DNA of 64,000 nucleotides from an uncultured Olsenella sp. Lineage in GTDB: Bacteria; Actinomycetota; Coriobacteriia; Coriobacteriales; Atopobiaceae. The stretch's first letter is position 1; every line of letters begins with the position of its first letter. Both the position numbers and the translations under genes were made by a program. The stretch is from assembly GCA_934660915.1 (NCBI GenBank), contig CAKUIF010000005.1, forward strand, positions 1 to 64,000, written 5' to 3'. This document shows positions 49,026 through 57,391 of the stretch, piece after piece. Under the pieces are notes generated by a model. The model saw only the letters and a list, made by a program, of their open reading frames with translations. It searched no databases and was not told where the DNA came from.

Positions 49026-50716
49026 CTTCTATCTCTATCCAAACTTCTGAGCATGCCGAGCAGCCTAAGGGTGCTCCGTTCCAGATCGAACAGATGTCTT
49101 TTGGTGGCGATCTGACGCTTGACCAAATTGGTTTCGAGGAAGATAAGGTCTTTAACTGGCCGATGGTGTATATCCTCGCCAACAGCACTTCTGCCTACGT
49201 GGGCCAGACGACTAGTATTGTCACCCGAATGAAGCAGCATGGCGCGAATGAAGAGAAGCAGGATTTCACCAAGGTTAATATCATCTACAACCCTGAGTTT
49301 AACGCTTCGGTCATTACCGACTACGAACACCGCCTCATTGGGTACATGCATGCGGATGGCCGCTATCGGCTTACGAATAAGAACGACGGCATGACCGACA
49401 CGAACTATTTCAGCAAGTCGATTTATACAAATATGTTCAACGAGCTGTGGGAGGACTTGAGGACACTCGATCTTGCCGATCATTCAATTGAGCAGATTGA
49501 GGAATCTGAGGTCTTTAAGTACTCGCCTTTTAAGAAACTGACTGCTGATCAATACATTGCCTTGGAGCAGGTTCTGAAAGCCGTGAAGGGCGGTTTCGAA
49601 AACGCTTCACCGATGCTGGTCAAGGGCATGCCTGGAACGGGAAAGACTATTCTTGCCATCTATCTGCTTAAGTGTCTTAAAGATATCGAGGATTATAAGA
49701 ATCTAAATATTAAACTTCTCGAGCCGGTTACCTCGTTGCGCAATACACTCAAAAAAGCACTTGTGAATGTTGAGGGCTTAAGCGAGGCTGACATCATCTC
49801 GCCGACTGATTTGGCTAAGACATCGATGGGATATGTTTCCGGAAAAGAGAAATGCTTCGATATCGTGCTGATTGACGAGGCCCATAAGCTGAAGCGGCGT
49901 GTCAATTTGGCCACGCAGTACGGTAACTATGACAGGGTTAACAGGGTTTTGGGGCTTCCTAAAGAGGCTACGCAGCTTGATTGGCTGCTCAATCAGGTTA
50001 AACTGCCTATCTTTTTCTATGATCCGATGCAGGCGATTGGTCCGTCGTGTGTTAGGCGAGAGACGTTTGCGGACAAGCTTGAGGCTGTGGCTATGCCTCC
50101 AATTGAGCTTAAGAGTCAAATGCGCGTGAAGGCGGGGGAGGAGTATCTCACATACATCCAGCATATTTTGGACGGCGTCTGTGACGGTGTGCGAGATTTC
50201 GAGGGTTACGACCTCGTACTCCACGACAATTTGGCTGAGTTCGTCGAGTCCTTTAAACGCGATCGTGAACAGCATGATCTGAGCAGGATGGTTGCCGGCT
50301 ATGCTTGGAAATGGGTCTCGAAAGGCGACGGCAGTGCCTACGACATCGAGCTTGATGGTGCAAAGCTTCGGTGGAATTGCACGTACGATGACTGGGTGGG
50401 GAAGGGTGTCGACAACCCTGAAATAGCCAATGAGGTTGGCTGTATTCATTCGATACAAGGCTATGATTTGAGCTATTCGTACGTGATAGTCGGTCCCGAC
50501 CTCGTTTTGGATGGCGGTGGCAAGCCCGCTGCCAATCGCAAGAGCTACTTCGACCGAAATGGTTATGCCACCACATCCGATGAAGAGCTTGACCGGTTTA
50601 TCAAGAATATCTACTACGTGCTTCTTACTCGAGGAATCTTGGGCACACACGTGTACGTTGCCGACTCTAAGTTGAGGGAGTACTTTGCGAAGTATCTGCC
50701 GCGTCGCGTGTCTTAA
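49022..50716 (+). CDS. GIY-YIG nuclease fused to DUF2075/Schlafen-type helicase
   Basis: A 564-residue two-domain protein. Residues about 45-130 are a GIY-YIG nuclease: VYILANS and AYVGQT, the Arg of IVTRMKQH, the Glu of DYEHRLIG and a following Asn (RLTNKND). Residues about 175-560 are a superfamily-1-like helicase of the DUF2075 (Schlafen group 3) type, with Walker A GMPGTGKTIL near 203 and Walker B VLIDEAHKL near 282. Base composition is visibly lower in GC than the flanks, suggesting transfer. Coupled to the MazG-like gene, it looks like an antiviral or genome-defence cassette. A transposon-repair role is an alternative. Confidence 0.85.
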   Translation: MTSISIQTSEHAEQPKGAPFQIEQMSFGGDLTLDQIGFEEDKVFNWPMVYILANSTSAYVGQTTSIVTRMKQHGANEEKQDFTKVNIIYNPEFNASVITDYEHRLIGYMHADGRYRLTNKNDGMTDTNYFSKSIYTNMFNELWEDLRTLDLADHSIEQIEESEVFKYSPFKKLTADQYIALEQVLKAVKGGFENASPMLVKGMPGTGKTILAIYLLKCLKDIEDYKNLNIKLLEPVTSLRNTLKKALVNVEGLSEADIISPTDLAKTSMGYVSGKEKCFDIVLIDEAHKLKRRVNLATQYGNYDRVNRVLGLPKEATQLDWLLNQVKLPIFFYDPMQAIGPSCVRRETFADKLEAVAMPPIELKSQMRVKAGEEYLTYIQHILDGVCDGVRDFEGYDLVLHDNLAEFVESFKRDREQHDLSRMVAGYAWKWVSKGDGSAYDIELDGAKLRWNCTYDDWVGKGVDNPEIANEVGCIHSIQGYDLSYSYVIVGPDLVLDGGGKPAANRKSYFDRNGYATTSDEELDRFIKNIYYVLLTRGILGTHVYVADSKLREYFAKYLPRRVS

Positions 50717-51190
50717 TCACGGAATGAAGACGACGTCATTGTGATACTCGATGAAGTCCGCTCTTGGGCTGAACCGCCTTGGAGGTGCTATGGTCTCGCC
50801 GTTGTATCGCCATAGGCAATCGTTCTCGGGTGCATTATGGCTCACAGCGCTTGATACTACGATTTTGAGGTCTTTCGTAATAGTAATGAGTCCCTGATCG
50901 AAAGCCTTGTCGTGTAGAGCGTTCAAAAGCAAGCCGTTGTCGGGAGCAAGTCTCTCGGCCTTTGGGTCAGATGCCGCCCAAGGCTTGATGTGGCTTGCGA
51001 CGAGAAGCATTGGATTGGTAAGACCTGTGAGGCAACAGCGCGAGCAGTAGTTGAGATTTGGAAATAGCCTTGGTTTACGCGAGTTGATATGGACGTTTTC
51101 CGACCCTGGATTTCTGGATGAGCTGACTTCGCTCGTGCTTTCGTTCGCCGTGCTTTACTTAGCGGCGACTCTGTATCGTTTGATCTCTAG
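50717..51190 (-). pseudogene. Frameshifted, 5'-truncated HNH endonuclease (HNH_2 type)
   Basis: The readable C-terminal part begins near residue pattern CSRCCLTGLTNP and runs through SHIKPWAASDPKAERL, NGLLLNALHDKAFDQG, the HNH_2 signature. Upstream sequence continues in another frame, where about 51060-51190 encodes RKTSISTRVNQGYF-type sequence typical of the region just before the HNH domain. A frameshift lies around 51055-51065. No start codon is found in either frame before a stop. A 97-residue product from the ATG at 51010 would lack the first Cys pair. It looks like a dead restriction-type nuclease beside the helicase cassette. Confidence 0.65.
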
Positions 51191-51222
51191 GTGGTAAGCG
51201 CGGCGGGTGAGGCCCTTAAACG

Positions 51223-51254
51223 AGAATCAGCCACCCTGCACGGTGGCTGATTCT
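51223..51254. terminator. Strong hairpin beside the HNH remnant
   Basis: A perfect 13-bp stem (51223-51235 with 51242-51254) around a 6-nt loop. It lies about 30 bp beyond the recognisable 5' end of the HNH remnant and may mark a junction or terminate an earlier transcript. Confidence 0.6.
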
Positions 51255-51409
51255 TGGGCGTAGCCCGATTTGAAACTACCAAACAGGAGGGCTTAGCCTC
51301 CGCTTGCAGCCGATTTTACCAGCTGATCAACGTAATTGAAACCGCACCGCGCGGTCGAGGCCTCCGTGCGGGCGATGTGGCGGGCGCTTTCCCTGGTTCG
51401 CCTGAAGTT

Positions 51410-51577
51410 GTGAAGGCTTCACAGGTCGTGAAGGCTTCACGGTTTGAGATTGCTATTACGAAACCGCAGGTAGACGCGTAGTTCACTTCTTTATAAAGTT
51501 GTGAAGCCTTCACAGCTGCGTCGGGGTCGGGTCAGGGCAGCCTGCAGCGAGTCGTCAGGGAGTTGTGAAGCCTTCAC
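51410..51577. repeat. Four copies of the 13-bp palindrome GTGAAGSCTTCAC
   Basis: Copies lie at 51410-51422 and 51428-51440 (central G) and at 51501-51513 and 51565-51577 (central C). The last two sit inside longer direct repeats, AGTTGTGAAGCCTTCAC followed by GCTGCGTCGG after two variable bases. Together with the hairpin at 51223 they are the main content of the 430-bp gap before yqeC. No gene is supported here. Confidence 0.8.
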
Positions 51578-51620
51578 GGCTGCGTCGGCGGCGGGCTGCA
51601 GGTGCCCGCCGGCCGTCCCG

Positions 51621-52313
51621 CTAGCCGCACGCGAAGAGCTCGGCGTCGCGGATGCTGCCGGCGAGGACGGGCGCCCTTACGCCGTGCGCGCGTAGGGCGA
51701 CCGCAAAATCGCGCGCCGCGCGCGCTACGCGAGGGTCCTCGGCCTGGTTGACCACGACGACGTCGGGTGCGATGCGGCCGGATGCCGTCTCGGCGGCGAT
51801 CGCGGCGGCCACGAGTTCGGGTGTCGCGACCGCGTCGCCCTCGCAGCCCGTAAGCTCGCAGAACAACTCCGGCCGGTGGACGGCCTCGCGCACGGGCCTG
51901 CTAAAGCCGCTGCCCCCGAGCACGAGGACGCACCTCTTGCTGCCCTTTGGCACCGCAGGCTCCCAGTCGGCGTGGGCCTTGAGCGGCAGGCGCTTGCTGC
52001 CGTCGGCCTCCACGAGCACGCAGTCGGCCGCCTCCGCCAGCGCGGGGATGCCGCAGGTGGGCACGGTGAGCTTGCCTTCCTTGGTGGGGGAGGCGAAGCA
52101 GGCGACGGGGCTCGCCACCGCGTCCCACTCGCCCGGCCCGGAGAGCGCCGGCATGCCCTCGAAGGGCAAGAAGTGCGTCGACGTGGTGAGGGCCACCGTG
52201 GCGCCGCTGCCTGCCAGCTCGCGCGCGAGCACGGAGAGCAGCGTCGTCTTTCCGCCGCCGCCGATCACGGAGGTGATGCCCCGGGGGATTCCCAATGCAT
52301 CCTGCAATTTCAT
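51621..52313 (-). CDS. yqeC: Selenium cofactor biosynthesis protein YqeC
   Basis: A 230-residue P-loop protein. The nucleotide loop SVIGGGGKTTLLSVLA lies near 15-30, followed by LTTSTHF, and the conserved VLVEADGSKRLPLKAH lies near 98-113. YqeC works with YqeB in making the selenium-dependent molybdenum hydroxylases active; the exact step is not established. It is divergent from yqeB across 152 bp. Its presence indicates that XdhD, and perhaps XdhA, carry labile selenium. Confidence 0.9.
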   Translation of the reverse strand: MKLQDALGIPRGITSVIGGGGKTTLLSVLARELAGSGATVALTTSTHFLPFEGMPALSGPGEWDAVASPVACFASPTKEGKLTVPTCGIPALAEAADCVLVEADGSKRLPLKAHADWEPAVPKGSKRCVLVLGGSGFSRPVREAVHRPELFCELTGCEGDAVATPELVAAAIAAETASGRIAPDVVVVNQAEDPRVARAARDFAVALRAHGVRAPVLAGSIRDAELFACG

Positions 52314-52465
52314 TTGCTCACCTAACTAAAAGTAAGAAGCTGTCTGAAAAATTACCATAAAACGAAGTATTGCCGCAGCTAACCGTTGCTGTGAAGCCGA
52401 TATAACGCAGGCAAAAGAATCTGTTAGCATTACCAAAAGATTGTACGACAGCCTAGGAGGCAACC
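52314..52465. promoter_or_regulatory. Divergent promoter region yqeC/yqeB
   Basis: This is a 152-bp AT-rich stretch in GC-rich surroundings, with ribosome site CTAGGAGG for yqeB at its right end. It includes CTAACTAAAAG near 52321 and TGTTAGCAT near 52429, similar to one arm of the palindrome at 61004. No clear symmetric operator is seen. Confidence 0.4.
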
Positions 52466-53353
52466 ATGTTGGTTTACGTTCGCGGCGCGGGGGACATCGC
52501 CACCGGCATCGCGCTGCGCCTGCACCGCTGCGGCATGCAGGTCGTCATGGCGGACCTGGCCGTTCCCACGTCCATCCGCCGCACCGTTTGCTTCAGCGAG
52601 GCCATCCGCCTGGGCGAGACCACCGTCGAGGACGTCCGCGGCGTGCTCTGCGCCGACGCGGCCGCCGTGCGCGCAGCCGTAGCCGCCGGCGACGTCGCCG
52701 TCGTCGTTGACGCGGAGGCCCGCATGGCGCCCGAGCTCGCGCCCGACGTCCTCGTCGACGCGATCCTCGCAAAGAAGAACCTCGGCACCACGCGCGGCAT
52801 GGCCCCCGTGGTCATCGGCGTGGGCCCGGGCTTCACCGCGCCGGTGGACGTCGACGCCGCCGTCGAGACCATGCGCGGCCACTACCTGGGGCGCGTTTAT
52901 TACAAGGGCTCACCCATCGCCAACACCGCCATCCCCGGTCTCATCGGCGGCTACGCCGGCGAGCGCGTGCTGCGGGCGCCGGCCGACGGCGTCTTCGAGC
53001 CTTGCGTGTGCATCGGCGACGAGGTCCACGCGGGCACCGTCTGCGGCGAGGTAGCGGGCAAGGCCATGGTGGCCACCATCGACGGCGTGGTCCGCGGCCT
53101 TCTGCAGGTCGGCGTCACCGTGCGCCGCGGCATGAAGTCCGGCGACGTGGACCCGCGCTGCGAGACCGCGTTTATCCGCACCACCTCCGACAAGGCGAGC
53201 GCCGTCGGCGGCGGCGTGCTCGAGGCCATCCTCCACCTCACCGGCGCGCTCTCCGGCGTGGGCTCCGCGCGCGAATGGCAGACCGTCCCCGAGGCCGTGG
53301 CCACGGCCGCCGCCTCCGGGCTCGACCTCTCTGGAATCGAGGAGTTCGCATGA
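52466..53353 (+). CDS. yqeB: Selenium-dependent molybdenum cofactor protein YqeB (EF2563 family)
   Basis: A 295-residue protein. The N-terminal VRGAGDIATGIALRLHRCGMQV is the family hallmark, a Rossmann-like loop near 5-26. A central GVGPGFTAPVDVDAAVETMRGH lies near 111-132. A C-terminal barrel-like domain has RAPADGVFEP and GDEVHAGTVCG. EF2563-type genes follow selenium-dependent Mo hydroxylases across bacteria. Its stop overlaps the start of the next gene (ATGA). Confidence 0.92.
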   Translation: MLVYVRGAGDIATGIALRLHRCGMQVVMADLAVPTSIRRTVCFSEAIRLGETTVEDVRGVLCADAAAVRAAVAAGDVAVVVDAEARMAPELAPDVLVDAILAKKNLGTTRGMAPVVIGVGPGFTAPVDVDAAVETMRGHYLGRVYYKGSPIANTAIPGLIGGYAGERVLRAPADGVFEPCVCIGDEVHAGTVCGEVAGKAMVATIDGVVRGLLQVGVTVRRGMKSGDVDPRCETAFIRTTSDKASAVGGGVLEAILHLTGALSGVGSAREWQTVPEAVATAAASGLDLSGIEEFA

Positions 53354-54357
53354 ACGACGTAGCGGGGACCATCAACGACCAACAGATCATCTCCGCCGCG
53401 CGCGCCGAGCTCGCCGCCGGGCGCCCCGTCGCGCTCGCGAGCCTGCTCGCCACCGCGGGCTCCATGCCGCGCCACGAGGGCGCGCGCATGCTCGCGCTGG
53501 CCGACGGCTCCTTCATCGGCACCGTGGGCGGCGGAAACATCGAGTTCATCGCCCAGGCGCGCGAGGGCGAGCTCCTCGCCGCGGCGGCCGACGGCCGGCC
53601 TGCGCCCGCCTCGCTCGAGTGGATGACCCACGCGAAGAACGACATGGCCTGCGGCGGCGACGCCCTTCTTGCCGTGCGCCTCTTGACCGCCGAGGACGAG
53701 GGGTGGCTCTCTGCCATCGCAGCTGCCGCCGATTCCGGCGCCGCCGCGTGGCTCGTCGAGGACTGGTCCGATGCCGCCGCCCCGGCGGCGCGCGTGGTGT
53801 CCGAGGACGACGGCTGCGACGTCCCCGTGTGGGACGAGGGCACCAAGCTCTACCGCGAGCCCGTGGGCGCCGAGCCCGTGTGCTACGTGTTCGGCGGCGG
53901 CCACGTGGGCCGCGCGCTCGTGCCGGTGCTCGCGAGCGTCGGCTTCGTTGTGGAGGTCATCGACGACCGCCCGGGTATCTGCGGCCCGGCCGCCTTCCCC
54001 GCGGCACGCGGCGTGACCTGCGGCGCGTTTAAAGATCTCGATGACTACACACACATCACCCCGCGCGATTTCGTCGTCGTGCTCACCCACGGGCACCTGG
54101 GCGACGCCATCGTGCTCGAGCACGTCTTGCCCCACCGCCCGGCCTACGTCGGCTGCATCGGCAGCGCCCGCAAGGCCGGCTTCGTGCGCCGCACGCTCGA
54201 GGAGCACGGCATCTCCGCCGAGCTCGCCGAGTCGGTGCACCTGCCCATCGGCGACGACATCCTCGCCGTGACCCCGGCCGAGATCGCGGTCTCCATCGCG
54301 GCGCAGATGATCCGCTGCCGCGCCGAGCTGCGCCCGCATCGCCCCCACAGCAAATAG
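53350..54357 (+). CDS. XdhC/CoxI family Mo-hydroxylase maturation protein
   Basis: A 335-residue maturation factor. The CoxI N-terminal domain has SLLATAGSMPRHEGARM near 30-46 and GTVGGGNIEF near 58. The C-terminal Rossmann domain has YVFGGGHVGRALVPVLA near 179-195, followed by EVIDDRPG. The family inserts and sulfurates (or selenylates) molybdenum cofactor in xanthine-dehydrogenase-type enzymes. The start at 53350 overlaps the yqeB stop, so the pair is coupled. It is unrelated to the Fe-S subunit XdhC at 35080 despite the shared name. Confidence 0.88.
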   Translation: MNDVAGTINDQQIISAARAELAAGRPVALASLLATAGSMPRHEGARMLALADGSFIGTVGGGNIEFIAQAREGELLAAAADGRPAPASLEWMTHAKNDMACGGDALLAVRLLTAEDEGWLSAIAAAADSGAAAWLVEDWSDAAAPAARVVSEDDGCDVPVWDEGTKLYREPVGAEPVCYVFGGGHVGRALVPVLASVGFVVEVIDDRPGICGPAAFPAARGVTCGAFKDLDDYTHITPRDFVVVLTHGHLGDAIVLEHVLPHRPAYVGCIGSARKAGFVRRTLEEHGISAELAESVHLPIGDDILAVTPAEIAVSIAAQMIRCRAELRPHRPHSK

Positions 54358-54364
54358 CGGGGGA

Positions 54365-54410
54365 GGGCGCGACCCTTGCCGGGATGCTCGGCGGGAGTCG
54401 TCGCGCCCTT
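54365..54410 (+). terminator. Hairpin between the XdhC-like gene and modA
   Basis: A 9-bp outer stem, GGGCGCGAC (54365-54373) with 54400-54408, has weak inner pairing and is followed by TTCTTG. CTTCTTGCC (54409) overlaps its end. Confidence 0.5.
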
Positions 54411-54470
54411 CTTGCCAGGGAATCGACGGGAGGGCGCGGCGCTTCTTGCCCTCATAGAAAGGAAAGACAA

Positions 54471-55337
54471 ATGATCGACAGAAGGCAGTTCCTCGGCGGC
54501 TCCGCGGCCCTTTTTTGCGGCCTGGGCCTCGCGGCCTGCGGCGGCAACGCGGCGTCCGACGACTCCGCCCAGAAGGGCTCCGGCGACGACGCCCAGAAGG
54601 CCAAGCTCATCGTCTTTGCCGCGGCCTCGATGACCGAGTCGCTGACCAAGGCCGGCGACGAGTTCATGGCCGAGAACCAGGGCTACGGGCTCTCGTTCAA
54701 CTACGACTCCTCGGGCACGCTCAAGACCCAGATCCAGGAGGGCGCCGACTGCGACGTCTTCATCTCCGCGGGCCAGAAGCAGATGAACGCGCTCGACGCC
54801 GAGACCGAGAAGGGCAACGACGAGGGCCTCGACTTCGTCGACCACGCCACCCGCTTCGACATCCTCGAGAACAAGGTCACCCTCGTCGTCCCCGAGGGCA
54901 ACCCCAAGAACATCAAGGACTTCAACGACCTTGCCGAGCGCCTCAAGTCCGGCGAGATCCTGCTGAGCATGGGCAACTCCGACGTGCCCGTGGGCCAGTA
55001 CACCCAGAAGATCCTGGCCTACTACGAGCTCGACGAGGAGGCGCTGGCCAAGGCCGGCTGCATCACCTACGGCACGAACGTCAAGGAGGTCACCTCCCAG
55101 GTCGGCGAGGGCGCCGTGGACTGCGGCGTCATCTACAAGACCGACGCGTTCTCCGCGGGCCTCACTGTGGTCGACGAGGCCACCAAGGAGATGTGCGGTC
55201 AGGTCGTCTACCCCGCGGCCGCGATGAAGAACGCGCCGCAGGCCGAGGGCGCCAAGCTCTTCCTCGAGTTCCTCAAGGGCACCGAGGCCTCCAAGTGCTT
55301 CAGCGAGGTCGGCTTCACCCCGCTCGCCACGGCGTAG
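54471..55337 (+). CDS. modA: Molybdate ABC transporter substrate-binding lipoprotein ModA
   Basis: A 288-residue exported lipoprotein. Twin arginines (MIDRRQFLGGS) precede lipobox LAAC near 20-23. The mature part starts with LIVFAAASMTESL, the ModA signature near 45-57, and includes FNYDSSGTLKTQI and the VPVGQYTQKIL oxyanion-contact region. It captures molybdate (or tungstate) for ModB/ModC. The start at 54471 follows AAAGGAAAG. A very long inverted repeat separates it from modB. Confidence 0.93.
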   Translation: MIDRRQFLGGSAALFCGLGLAACGGNAASDDSAQKGSGDDAQKAKLIVFAAASMTESLTKAGDEFMAENQGYGLSFNYDSSGTLKTQIQEGADCDVFISAGQKQMNALDAETEKGNDEGLDFVDHATRFDILENKVTLVVPEGNPKNIKDFNDLAERLKSGEILLSMGNSDVPVGQYTQKILAYYELDEEALAKAGCITYGTNVKEVTSQVGEGAVDCGVIYKTDAFSAGLTVVDEATKEMCGQVVYPAAAMKNAPQAEGAKLFLEFLKGTEASKCFSEVGFTPLATA

Positions 55338-55343
55338 CGGCCC

Positions 55344-55439
55344 TGGGACAAAAGGGACGGGGGATTTTGTCCCAAAATGTGATGGTGGGGAGGGGAATCT
55401 CCACAATTTGGGACAAAATCCCCCGTCCCTTTTGTCCCA
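55344..55439. repeat. Long inverted repeat between modA and modB
   Basis: The 33-nt arms (about 55344-55376 and 55407-55439) are perfect complements, each built from a TGGGACAAAAGGGACG block and an ATTTTGTCCC block, with a 30-nt centre. Each arm can also fold on itself, because GGGACAAAA and TTTTGTCCC recur within it. It ends 4 nt before the first possible modB start, so it may attenuate modB or block its ribosome site. Confidence 0.85.
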
Positions 55440-55442
55440 CGG

Positions 55443-56189
55443 ATGGATGGACGCATGGACTGGTATCCGCTGTACAACTCGGTGAGGATCGCCGCGGTCT
55501 CGACCGCGATCGTGTACTTCCTCGGCATATTTCTCGCCAACGTCGTGGCCCGCGCGCCGCGCGTGGTCAAGGGCGTGCTGGACGTCGTGCTCACGCTGCC
55601 GCTCGTCCTGCCGCCGACCGTCGTCGGCTACCTCCTGCTGCGCGTCTTCGGCCCCCGGCGCACCGTCGGCGCATGGCTGCTGAACACCTTCGGCATCAAG
55701 CTCACCATGGTGTGGTACGCGGCGATCCTGGCCACCGTCGTGGTGAGCTTCCCGCTCATGTACCGCACCGCCCGCGGCGCCTTCGAGTCCTTCGACGAGA
55801 ACCTCGCCGACGCGGCGCGCACCCTCGGCCGATCCGAGCGCTGGATCTTCTGGCGCGTGAAGATGCCGTGCTGCCAGCAGGGCATCGTGGCGGGCGCGGT
55901 GCTCGCCTTTGCCCGCGCGCTCGGCGAGTACGGCGCCACCGCCATGATCTGCGGCTACACTCCCGGCTCCACGGCCACCGTGTCCACCACCGTCTACCAG
56001 CTGTGGCGTACGAACGACGACGCGGGCGCCTTCGCGTGGGTCATGGTCAACCTCGGCATCTCGGCCGTGGTCCTTCTTGCCATGAACTGGTTCGAGCAGA
56101 AGGAGAAGTCGGGCGCGAAGCGCGTCGCCAAGCCAGGCACGAAGTCCGCCGCCAAGCCCGGCCGCGTGCGCCTGGGAGGTGCGCGATGA
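55443..56189 (+). CDS. modB: Molybdate ABC transporter permease ModB
   Basis: A 248-residue membrane protein with five hydrophobic segments (about 13-225). The permease signature EYGATAMICGYTPG lies near 162-175. The C-terminal tail is Lys/Ala rich (about 218-248). No good ribosome site precedes either ATG (55443 or 55455), since the long inverted repeat ends just upstream; the start is therefore uncertain by four codons. It overlaps modC by ATGA. Confidence 0.9.
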   Translation: MDGRMDWYPLYNSVRIAAVSTAIVYFLGIFLANVVARAPRVVKGVLDVVLTLPLVLPPTVVGYLLLRVFGPRRTVGAWLLNTFGIKLTMVWYAAILATVVVSFPLMYRTARGAFESFDENLADAARTLGRSERWIFWRVKMPCCQQGIVAGAVLAFARALGEYGATAMICGYTPGSTATVSTTVYQLWRTNDDAGAFAWVMVNLGISAVVLLAMNWFEQKEKSGAKRVAKPGTKSAAKPGRVRLGGAR

Positions 56190-57391
56190 GCCTGCAGGTC
56201 GACGTGAGAAAGTCTTTCGGGCCGACGTTTGCGCTCGACGTGTCGTTCGAGGTCGACGCCACCGACGAGACGCTCGCACTCCTTGGCCCCTCGGGCTGCG
56301 GCAAGTCGATGACGCTCAAGTGCATCGCCGGCATCGTGACCCCCGACGAGGGCCGGATCGTCCTCAACGGCCGCGTGCTGTTCGACTCCGAAGCGGGCGT
56401 CAACCTGCGCCCGCAGGAGCGTCGCGTGGGTTATCTCTTCCAGAGCTACGCGCTGTTCCCCAACATGACGGTCGAGCAGAACATCGCCGTCGGCGTGCTC
56501 GGCAAGGGCAAAGAGGAGCGTGCGCGGACCATCGCCCGCCAGGTCGCGGCCTTCCGTCTCGACGGCCTTCAGAAGAAGCGCCCGGCGCAGCTCTCGGGCG
56601 GCCAACAGCAGCGCGTGGCGCTCGCGCGAATCATGGCGAGCGAGCCCGAGCTTTTGCTGCTCGACGAGCCGTTCTCCGCGCTCGACGGCTACCTGCGCTG
56701 GCAGCTCGAGCTTGAGCTCACCGACACGCTGCGCGCCTTCCCCGGCGGCACCGTCTACGTGAGCCACAACCGCGACGAGGTCTACCGCATGTGCGACTCG
56801 GTGTGCGTGATCTCGCAGGGGCGCTCCGAGCAAAAGCTCAGCGTGCCCGAGCTCTTCGCCACGCCGACGTCGTTGCCGGCGGCGCTGATCTCGGGGTGCA
56901 AGAACGTGAGCCGCGCGCGGGTGCTCGGCGCGGTGGGCGGCAAGAAGGGCGACGCCGCGCGCGGAGCCGCCGGCGACGCCGTGCTCGCCTGTGAGGAGTG
57001 GGGCGTCGAGCTGCGCACGTCGCTGCCCGTGCCTGACGACGCGGCCTTTGTGGGCCTGCGCGCGCACTACTTCACCGTCGAGGCGGCTGGAAAGAAGGGT
57101 GAGGGGCCCGCAGCCGGCGACGCCCTTCTTTCCAGCGGCGCCGCCGCGACCGCTGATCCCACTGCCGTTCCGGCCCTCGCTGCCAACCGCATCCCCTGCG
57201 CGGTCGACCGCGTGATCGACAGCACCTTCTCCACCATCGTCATGCTGCGCACGCCCGCGGGCGGCCTGCTTCGCTACGAGTGCGGCAAGGGCGAGTGGGC
57301 CGCGCTCGGCAACCCCGCGCAGGCCACCCTGGGCATCGCGCCTGCGTGCGTCATGCCGCTCGGCCCCGGCAAAGGAGGCGTCCCGTGCTAG
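56186..57391 (+). CDS. modC: Molybdate ABC transporter ATP-binding protein ModC
   Basis: A 401-residue ATPase. Walker A GPSGCGKSMT lies near 35-44, the signature LSGGQQQRVALARI near 138-151, and Walker B LLLLDEPFSALD near 158-169, with the switch His in VSHNRDE. The C-terminal 150 residues form a diverged MOP-like regulatory region with low-complexity Gly/Ala insertions. An open frame continues far upstream (to 54515), but that is GC-rich shadow; the start at 56186 overlaps modB. Its stop overlaps the moaA start. Confidence 0.92.
   Translation: MSLQVDVRKSFGPTFALDVSFEVDATDETLALLGPSGCGKSMTLKCIAGIVTPDEGRIVLNGRVLFDSEAGVNLRPQERRVGYLFQSYALFPNMTVEQNIAVGVLGKGKEERARTIARQVAAFRLDGLQKKRPAQLSGGQQQRVALARIMASEPELLLLDEPFSALDGYLRWQLELELTDTLRAFPGGTVYVSHNRDEVYRMCDSVCVISQGRSEQKLSVPELFATPTSLPAALISGCKNVSRARVLGAVGGKKGDAARGAAGDAVLACEEWGVELRTSLPVPDDAAFVGLRAHYFTVEAAGKKGEGPAAGDALLSSGAAATADPTAVPALAANRIPCAVDRVIDSTFSTIVMLRTPAGGLLRYECGKGEWAALGNPAQATLGIAPACVMPLGPGKGGVPC

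Noticed and set aside
51254..51481. 75-residue plus-strand frame containing Val-Val-Lys-Ala-Ser repeats
   Set aside because: The repeated residues come from the 13-bp palindromes. There is no ribosome site or family resemblance, and the opposite strand is equally open.
54515..56185. Open frame running upstream of modC through modA and modB in another frame
   Set aside because: The upstream part is Arg/Pro-rich shadow; modA and modB occupy the proper frames, and ModC begins at 56186 with family-like sequence.
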